A stretch of DNA of 62,814 nucleotides, taken from NCBI GenBank assembly GCA_030681645.1, contig JAUXRX010000063.1, positions 1 through 62,814 of the forward strand, given 5' to 3'. The first letter of the stretch is position 1; every line of letters starts with the position of its first letter. The stretch comes from Archangium sp. Lineage in GTDB: Bacteria; Myxococcota; Myxococcia; Myxococcales; Myxococcaceae. Positions 57,494 through 62,814 of this stretch are shown in pieces. Under the pieces are notes generated by a model. That model saw only the letters and a list, made by a program, of their open reading frames with translations, ran no database searches and was not told the origin of the DNA. The position numbers and the translations under genes were made by a program.

Positions 57494-59802
57494 TGGCGAC
57501 TCGCGTCTTTCAGCTGTTCGTCCGGCGCTTTCCGCAGATCGGGTACGCGGCTCATGTGCTGGGCGAGCCCCACCTCGCCTCGTTCGCCGAGTCGATGCCT
57601 GACGTGTACTCGGACCTCACCACCGTGTGTGGCCGGCTCCTCGATCGCGGGCTCCTGCACGAGAGCGGCGTGGTGCAGCCCTTCACCCTCAAGCGCGTCG
57701 ACCTCTCGCTGCGCGCCATGCAGCGCGGCCGCCTGCTCGACGTGCCCATGCGCTTCACCGTGCTCGTGCGCGCCGACGCGGCGCCGCTCAAGGGGAAGGC
57801 GCCGCGCGGCCCGGTGCGGGTGGTGGTGCCGCGCCTCGACCTCGAGCACACCCTGCAGGACCCCGCCGACTTCGACGGCTTCGTCGAGGAGATCATCCGC
57901 CACGAGCTCCACCTCGCCCCGCTCGAGCGCCTGCTCGAGGTCGCGTACGTCGGCGAGGAATCGGTGCGCACCCTCACCGTCACCACGAACTACAACCCGC
58001 GCACCGCCGCGCGGAAGGTGAAGGCGCCCGAGAAGCCGAGGCGCGAGCCGCTCCCGCCCGGGCTCTCGGAGGCGTGCCGCCGGCTCTCCGACGAGCGCGA
58101 CGCAGGCACCGTCGAGCGAGCGTTTCAGCGCGACGCCGACGTGGATCAGCTCGCCGACGCCCTCACCGGGCACTCGCGCGGCAGCGTGCTGCTGCTCGGG
58201 CCGCCGATGGTGGGCAAGACGGCGCTGCTGCATGAGCTGGTGCATCGCGCGGCGGCGGCCCCGGTCGGCTCGCCGCTGCACGGCCTCGAGATCTACTCGA
58301 CCAGCGGGTCGCGCATCGTCGCCGGCATGCGCTACCTCGGCGAGTGGCAGGACCGGGTGCGGCGCATGGTGAGCTCGCTGCGCACGCGCAAGGCGGTGCT
58401 GCACCTCGACTCGCTGGGCGAGCTGCTCTCGGCCGGTTCGTCGCGATCCGACAGCGGCCTGGACATCGCGCGGCAGTTGCTGCCGTCGATCGAAGCGGGC
58501 GACCTGCGCGTGGTGCTGGAAGCCACCGCGGAAGATGCTGCGCGCGCCGAGCGCACCCACGGGGCGTTCCTGCGGGCGATGCGAACGCAGGTGGTGCAAC
58601 CGCTGCCCCCGGTGCTCGCCCGGCAGGCGCTCTCTTCGGCCGCGCGCCGGGTGGCGAGGCAGCGCCGCGTGACGGTGGTGGACTCGGCGCTCGATCGCGC
58701 CGTCGACCTGGTGGACCGCTTCGGCGAGGCAGGGGGCCTGCCCGGGGCGGCGGTCGACCTGCTGCGCGCGGCGACGCGGCCACCACCGGGCGGGAAGCTC
58801 ACCCAGGTCGACGGCGAGGCGGTGACGCGCGCGTTCGTCGAGCGCACCGGGTACCCGCGGGAGATCATCGACCCATCGGTGCCCCTCGACCCCGAGCGCG
58901 TACTCGAGAAGCTGCGCCAGCGCGTGGTCGGCCAGGAGGAAGCGACGCTGCTGCTGCGCAACCTCGTCGTCACCTTGAAGACCGGCCTGTGCGATCCCTC
59001 GCGGCCCCTCGGCGCGTACCTGCTGCTGGGCCCCACCGGCGTGGGGAAGACCGAGTCGGCGCTGTCGCTGTGCGCGTACCTGTTCGGTGACGAGAAGCGG
59101 CTCACCCGCTTCGACATGGCCGAGTACGCGGCGCCCGGCAGCGCCTGGCGGCTGGTCGCCTCGGGGAACGCCCAGGGTGGCTCGCTCACCGCGCGGGTGC
59201 GGGAGCAGCCGTTCGGGGTGGTGCTGCTCGATGAGATCGAGAAGGCCGACCCGGGCGTGCACGATCTGCTGCTGCAGCTGCTCGGCGAAGGCCGGCTCAC
59301 CGACAGCAGCGGCCGCACCGTCAGCTTCCGCAACACCGTGGTGCTGCTCACCTCGAACCTCGGCGCGGAGTCGTCGGGCAGGTCACTGGGCTTCGGTGAT
59401 GCACAGGTCGAGTACCGCGCGCATTACCTGGCGGCGGCCAGCCAGTTCTTCAGGCCCGAGCTGGTGAACCGGTTGGATCAGATCGTCGCGTACCACCCGC
59501 TCTCGCGGGAACACATCAGGCAGATCGCCGCGCGGGTGCTCGACCAGGCGTTGAGCCGTGAAGGCCTGCTGCGGAGGGCGGTGAAGGTGAAGTACGGGCC
59601 CGCGGTCGTCGACCGCCTGGCTGAGCTGGGCTTCGACACGCGGTATGGCGCAAGGCCGCTCAAGCGGGCCGTCGAGCAGCATGTGATCTCGGCCATCGCC
59701 GCAGTGCTGGCCGAGGCAGGCCAGAAGCCGCCGGGCGCAGTGGAGCTGGTGGTGGTCGACGGCGCAATCAAGTGTCTCCCTCTCCCCGAGGGAGGCAGTT
59801 GA
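57493..59802 (+). CDS. Double-AAA+ Clp/Hsp100-like protein 3
   Basis: 769 residues; ATG 57493 shares its A with the stop of gene 2 (TAATG), and GGGAGAGGGAG from the repeat is directly upstream as a strong ribosome site. N domain ~1-180 (LFVRRFPQIGYAAHVLGEPH, VYSDLTTVCGRLLDRGLLHE). D1: GPPMVGKT ~236, pore RYLGEW ~280, Walker B VLHLDSL (Ser in place of Glu). D2: GPTGVGKT ~514, VVLLDEIEKAD ~576, TSNLG, LGF ~632, FRPELVNRLD, GARPLKRAVE; GYVG absent. It has no large C-terminal extension, unlike genes 1 and 2; the end KCLPLPEGGS is read from a truncated CCCTCTCCCC repeat (59776-59793). Confidence 0.87.
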   Translation: MATRVFQLFVRRFPQIGYAAHVLGEPHLASFAESMPDVYSDLTTVCGRLLDRGLLHESGVVQPFTLKRVDLSLRAMQRGRLLDVPMRFTVLVRADAAPLKGKAPRGPVRVVVPRLDLEHTLQDPADFDGFVEEIIRHELHLAPLERLLEVAYVGEESVRTLTVTTNYNPRTAARKVKAPEKPRREPLPPGLSEACRRLSDERDAGTVERAFQRDADVDQLADALTGHSRGSVLLLGPPMVGKTALLHELVHRAAAAPVGSPLHGLEIYSTSGSRIVAGMRYLGEWQDRVRRMVSSLRTRKAVLHLDSLGELLSAGSSRSDSGLDIARQLLPSIEAGDLRVVLEATAEDAARAERTHGAFLRAMRTQVVQPLPPVLARQALSSAARRVARQRRVTVVDSALDRAVDLVDRFGEAGGLPGAAVDLLRAATRPPPGGKLTQVDGEAVTRAFVERTGYPREIIDPSVPLDPERVLEKLRQRVVGQEEATLLLRNLVVTLKTGLCDPSRPLGAYLLLGPTGVGKTESALSLCAYLFGDEKRLTRFDMAEYAAPGSAWRLVASGNAQGGSLTARVREQPFGVVLLDEIEKADPGVHDLLLQLLGEGRLTDSSGRTVSFRNTVVLLTSNLGAESSGRSLGFGDAQVEYRAHYLAAASQFFRPELVNRLDQIVAYHPLSREHIRQIAARVLDQALSREGLLRRAVKVKYGPAVVDRLAELGFDTRYGARPLKRAVEQHVISAIAAVLAEAGQKPPGAVELVVVDGAIKCLPLPEGGS

Positions 59803-59827
59803 AGTAGGCCTCTCGACTCGACTTCGC

Positions 59828-60664
59828 TCAACGAATCGCGACTTGTTGCGAAAGCGCAGACCAGATCGCGTCGAGGCTGAGCGTGCCCTCCGGCACCGAG
59901 ACGTGGCCACTGCCCACGCGCCGCACCTCGATGCTCCCGATGTCGGACATCGATGCGACCGCCGGCGGCATCAGGCTCAGCTGCTCCGGTGAGATCGTCG
60001 CGCCGACGGCATCAACGGAGTAGCGGCACTGCAGCGCAGCGATCCGCTTGAGCCGGAGCCCGGTGATGCCGTCGGTCGCCACATAGCGGCTCAGAGACAG
60101 CTCGACGACCGGCGCGCCCAGCTTCGCGGGCGACCAGGCCACCTGCAGCGCTCGCGACCGATCGATCTCGATTGAACAATCTGACGAGGTGCAGGCCGGC
60201 ATCGAGACCGTGAAGGGACTCGGCGCCGGCACTTCGAGTCGGAAGGGGGAAAAGCCGGCGGTGCTCGCAGTCACAGCGATCAGCTCGCCGCCGCTCCACA
60301 TGCGCGTTGGCCGGGGTGAGTACGATCGGTAGGGCAACGTGAGGGTCGTGGTCATCGGGTCCCCGCCGCCGCCGTAGAACGTGAAGCCTGTGAAGGTGAG
60401 CTCGCCCCAGGGCTGCGAGGGCACATCGAAGCCTTCGTCATCGCCACATGCGATGAGCGTGCAGCCTTCGCCCACGGACGATCGCGTACACGCCTCGGCC
60501 ACTCCAAGCGTTGCCCGCAGAGAGTTGCCTGAGGATCCGCTCGGGCCGACCTGATTGACGATCAGGATCGAGCCGATCGTGGCCGATGGCGGCGGCCCGG
60601 GGCGCGTCGGTTCCATGCAGCCGCACAGCAGCGCCAGGAGGAGCACCTCATTGAGGGTGGACAT
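59828..60664 (-). CDS. Hypothetical lipoprotein
   Basis: 278 residues, lipobox LCGC near residue 15. The mature part is beta-rich with paired Cys (VAEACTRSSVGEGCTLIACG, MPACTSSDCSIEID) and motifs WGELTFTGFTFYGGGG and VVELSLSRYVATDG. No family recognised. It converges with the AAA+ operon, 25 bases apart, and there is no link in the sequence between them. Confidence 0.65.
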   Translation of the reverse strand: MSTLNEVLLLALLCGCMEPTRPGPPPSATIGSILIVNQVGPSGSSGNSLRATLGVAEACTRSSVGEGCTLIACGDDEGFDVPSQPWGELTFTGFTFYGGGGDPMTTTLTLPYRSYSPRPTRMWSGGELIAVTASTAGFSPFRLEVPAPSPFTVSMPACTSSDCSIEIDRSRALQVAWSPAKLGAPVVELSLSRYVATDGITGLRLKRIAALQCRYSVDAVGATISPEQLSLMPPAVASMSDIGSIEVRRVGSGHVSVPEGTLSLDAIWSALSQQVAIR

Positions 60665-60709
60665 GGCCGGTGCCTTCCTGTTTGGCGGCGCGGTGGCAGC
60701 TCGCTTCTG

Positions 60710-61546
60710 TCACCGAGTGAAGTTCAAGAGCTGATCGACCTTGATGGGCAACGACGTGGGGCCCGACTGAACCTGCGCGTTGAACGTGACCTGCGCGTTC
60801 CCACCGCGCACCGCGTTCACCGCCGCGCCGGCAGCTCCGAGGAAGCTGATGGTGAGCGGCAGCGACACCTGCTTCGCGCCCTTCCCCTCCATCGCGCCCA
60901 GGTTGCCCGTCGACAGCGTGCCGATGTTGCTGCCCGCGATCGCGATGCTGCCCGTCACACCCGCAATCGGCAGCGCGTAGGTGTTCTTGTTCGTCACCGT
61001 CAACGGGAACTCCACCGTCGCGCCCGAGATCGTGATGCTGGTGACCTTCGGGTTGGCGAACACGATCGCCGGCAGCTTGGGCACCTCGAACTGGCCTTCC
61101 TTCGCGATGGGAAACTTGATCACGCCGATCGGCGTCGACACGCCCAGCGAGCCTTCGGCGCGCCAGCTCGCCATGTCCTTCGTGAGGAAGGTCTCCACCA
61201 CCGCCGCCACGTCGGTGAACTTGATGTTCGCGGGGAAGTGCAGCTCGCTCGAGCCGTTCGCCGCGATCTGCAGGCCGTTCTGCGGCGCCCCCGCCACCAC
61301 CTGCTTGCCCTCGATGAACAACGCGTAGTCCACCGACGCCAGCGAGATGCTCACCGCGTTCGGGTTGTGCAGATCCCACACGGTGTCGAGGTTGAGCCCA
61401 CCCAGCGAGATGTCGTTGAGCACCATGGTGCGGAAGGTGAACGTCGGCTCGGCGCCGCGCACCGCCGAGGAGTTGAGCAGCTCGCGCAGGAACGCGCAGC
61501 CGGGGAGGACTGAGAGGCAGAGGACGGCGACGAGGAGTCTTTTCAT
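60710..61546 (-). CDS. LEA-type-2/WHy-domain lipoprotein
   Basis: 278 residues, lipobox LPGC near residue 16. Two repeats of the WHy/LEA14 fold: LNLDTVWDLHNPNAVSISLA followed by VDYALFIEGKQVVAG, and SGATVEFPLTVTNKNTYALP. The xNPNxxxI pattern is the hallmark of LEA-2 proteins, which in other organisms are tied to desiccation or water stress. Envelope-anchored. Positioned 45 bases from the previous lipoprotein gene on the same strand. Confidence 0.82.
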   Translation of the reverse strand: MKRLLVAVLCLSVLPGCAFLRELLNSSAVRGAEPTFTFRTMVLNDISLGGLNLDTVWDLHNPNAVSISLASVDYALFIEGKQVVAGAPQNGLQIAANGSSELHFPANIKFTDVAAVVETFLTKDMASWRAEGSLGVSTPIGVIKFPIAKEGQFEVPKLPAIVFANPKVTSITISGATVEFPLTVTNKNTYALPIAGVTGSIAIAGSNIGTLSTGNLGAMEGKGAKQVSLPLTISFLGAAGAAVNAVRGGNAQVTFNAQVQSGPTSLPIKVDQLLNFTR

Positions 61547-61573
61547 GGCAAGGTGGTGCGCACGGGGTGTCCC

Positions 61574-61801
61574 ATGTCGCGTTGGTGCCGGAAGGATGCA
61601 TCGGGACCGTGCTTCCCGCTGCTCAAATCGCTGCTCGGGAAGCGCGGCGTCCAGGTCGAGCTGTCGGGCGGCATGTCTTTCATCGACGAGGTCGTGAGCC
61701 TCGAGGGTGACACGGGCGCCGAGGTCGCCGTATTCAGCAGCAGGCGCCGCGTCGCCGTTCGCGACATCGAGCTGGTGCAGTGGGTCGCGGACCTGAGCTG
61801 A
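61574..61801 (+). CDS. Small hypothetical protein, Sm-like pattern
   Basis: 75 residues from ATG 61574 with GGGGTG 7 bases upstream. LKSLLGKRGVQVELSGGMSF, then VVSLEGDTGAEVAVFSSRR and RVAVRDIELVQWV, follows the strand order of a small five-stranded Sm/PRC-like barrel. Two Cys near the N terminus (WCRKDASGPCF). Divergent from the LEA-2 gene. The family is a guess from the strand pattern. Confidence 0.5.
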   Translation: MSRWCRKDASGPCFPLLKSLLGKRGVQVELSGGMSFIDEVVSLEGDTGAEVAVFSSRRRVAVRDIELVQWVADLS

Positions 61802-61811
61802 TCAGTTCTTG

Positions 61812-61834
61812 CCCTCTCCCCCTCGGGGACAGGG
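61812..61834. repeat. Dispersed palindromic repeat downstream of cysK
   Basis: CCCTCTCCCC (61812), CTC, GGGGACAGGG (61825), one mismatch from the perfect palindrome. It lies between two convergent genes, where the hairpin could serve as a two-way transcription end. Confidence 0.7.
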
Positions 61835-61862
61835 AGAAACTCTCTTCACCTTCTCCGGTTCT

Positions 61863-62780
61863 TCAGGGCAGGAAGCCTTCGACCGACAGGTACCGCTCGC
61901 CGGTGTCGTAGCAGAACGTGAGCACCCGGCTTCCCGCCGGCAGCTCGGCCAGCTTCTGCTTCACCGCCTGCAGCGAGGCGCCGGAGGAGGCGCCGACGAA
62001 CAGGCCTTCTTCCTTCGCCGCGCGCCGCGCCATCTCGAACGCGTCGAGGTGCTCGACCTGGATCACCCCGTCGAGAAGTTCCTTCTTCAGGTTCTTCGGA
62101 ATGAACCCCGCGCCGATGCCCTGGATGGGGTGCGGGCTGGGCGCGCCGCCCGAGATGACCGGTGACTTCGCCGGCTCCACCGCGAACACCTTCAGCTTCG
62201 GCCACTTCGGCTTGAGCACCTCGGCCAGCGCCGTGATGTGCCCGCCCGTGCCCACGCCGGTGATGATCGCGTCGAGGCCCTCGGGGAAGTCCTTCAGGAT
62301 CTCCTGGGCGGTGGTGCGGCGGTGCACCTCGAGGTTCGCCTCGTTCTCGAACTGCTGCGGCATCCACGCGTTCGGCGTCGCCGCCACCAGCTCCTGCGCC
62401 CGCGCGATCGCGCCCTTCATGCCCTTCTCCCGCGGCGTCAGGTCGAACTTCGCCCCGTACGCGGCCATCACCCGGCGCCGCTCGATCGACATCGACTCGG
62501 GCATCACCAACACCAGCTGGTAGCCCTTCACCGCCGCCACCATCGCCAGGCCGATGCCCGTGTTGCCGCTCGTGCCCTCCACGACGGTGCCGCCCGGCTT
62601 GAGCAGGCCGCGCCGCTCCAGATCCTCCACCAGCGCCACCGCCACGCGTTCCTTGATGCTGCCCGTGGGGCCGACGCGCTCGACCTTGGCCAGGAAGGTC
62701 GGCGCCAGGTCGGCGCAGACGCGCTGCAGCCGCACCAGCGGCGTGCCGACGGCCAGCGAGAGGATGCTGTCGTGGATCAC
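61863..62780 (-). CDS. cysK: Cysteine synthase (O-acetylserine sulfhydrylase), PLP-dependent
   Basis: 305 residues. Makes cysteine from O-acetylserine and sulfide. Motifs: TPLVRLQRVC, the PLP lysine in GPTGSIKERVA near residue 43, substrate loop EGTSGNTGIG near 70, phosphate loop GVGTGGHITAL near 175 and ASSGASL near 264. GGAG lies 9 bases before ATG 62780. No cysE is adjacent. The cystathionine beta-synthase branch is less likely given the length. Nothing is recognised in the last 34 bases of the window. Confidence 0.93.
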   Translation of the reverse strand: MIHDSILSLAVGTPLVRLQRVCADLAPTFLAKVERVGPTGSIKERVAVALVEDLERRGLLKPGGTVVEGTSGNTGIGLAMVAAVKGYQLVLVMPESMSIERRRVMAAYGAKFDLTPREKGMKGAIARAQELVAATPNAWMPQQFENEANLEVHRRTTAQEILKDFPEGLDAIITGVGTGGHITALAEVLKPKWPKLKVFAVEPAKSPVISGGAPSPHPIQGIGAGFIPKNLKKELLDGVIQVEHLDAFEMARRAAKEEGLFVGASSGASLQAVKQKLAELPAGSRVLTFCYDTGERYLSVEGFLP

Positions 62781-62814
62781 GGGGTCTCCTGCGTGCTGAG
62801 GGCGGCGGTTGCCG

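Noticed and set aside
50469..59802. The AAA+ genes as a type VI secretion ClpV or a standard ClpB
   Set aside because: No T6SS genes are nearby. The Clp N domain, the ClpB middle-domain coiled coil and the D1 Walker B Glu are missing in all three, and three unlike copies in a row fit neither.

Overview
The window is high-GC DNA (roughly two thirds G+C by eye, with strong G/C preference at third codon positions) from a bacterium of the Myxococcota type. The grounds are: many lipoproteins with Gly/Ser-rich linkers, a His-first LPMO-like protein ending in a MYXO-CTERM-like sorting tail, MopE-type CNGxDDNCNG repeats, WxxGxW repeats, a Ser/Thr kinase with a TPR tail next to an ECF sigma factor, and a large isocitrate lyase. 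The genus cannot be read from the sequence. I saw no tRNA, rRNA, CRISPR array, transposase or phage gene. No stretch longer than 300 bases is without a gene or gene remnant.

Layout. 1-5.6 kb: a truncated secreted protein, an ammonium transporter, an ECF sigma/anti-sigma/secreted-protein operon (minus strand) and small lipoproteins. 5.7-9.8 kb: a tightly coupled minus-strand operon of a MACPF-like lipoprotein, two tandemly duplicated lipoproteins and a frameshifted membrane gene. 9.9-17.3 kb: isocitrate lyase, an LPMO-like protein coupled to SelO, and a free-standing ClpA-type N domain. 17.4-22.4 kb: a kinase/sigma pair and a lipoprotein. 23.4-30 kb: a sulfur module made of an ArsR regulator, a porin, a periplasmic persulfide dioxygenase-rhodanese fusion, two YeeE/YedE half-transporters, a rhodanese, a beta-carbonic anhydrase and MntP, with a palindromic operator candidate. 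31.5-34.25 kb: an F0-only ATP synthase operon (atpZ-like, atpI-like, atpB, atpE, atpF) closed by a strong terminator, with no F1 genes after it. 34.3-50.4 kb: ordinary metabolic and envelope genes (quinone oxidoreductase, MopE-repeat lipoprotein, esterase, acyltransferase, NlpC/P60 protein, GlpK, chemoreceptor, W-repeat lipoprotein).

The most unusual locus is 50.47-59.80 kb: three overlapping plus-strand genes, each encoding a different double-AAA+ ClpA/ClpB-like protein of 1186, 1157 and 769 residues. None has a Clp N domain. In all three the first AAA+ ring keeps its Walker A and an aromatic pore loop but has lost the Walker B glutamate. The second ring keeps every ATPase motif but has a shortened pore loop without GYVG. 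The three probably act together, perhaps as a mixed unfoldase ring, although the substrate is unknown. The first protein also carries C-terminal modules that look like the PCRF domain of release factors and the C-terminal domain of ribosomal L7/L12.

Two families of dispersed palindromic repeats (CCCTCTCCCC/GGGGAGAGGG and CCCCGAGCGGAGTCGAGGGG) are scattered through the window. They sit between genes and also inside or at the ends of genes (AAA+ genes 2 and 3, atpI-like), where they are translated. Many operons here are joined by 1-4 base stop/start overlaps (ATGA, GTGA, TTGA, TGATG, TAATG), which I used to choose starts.
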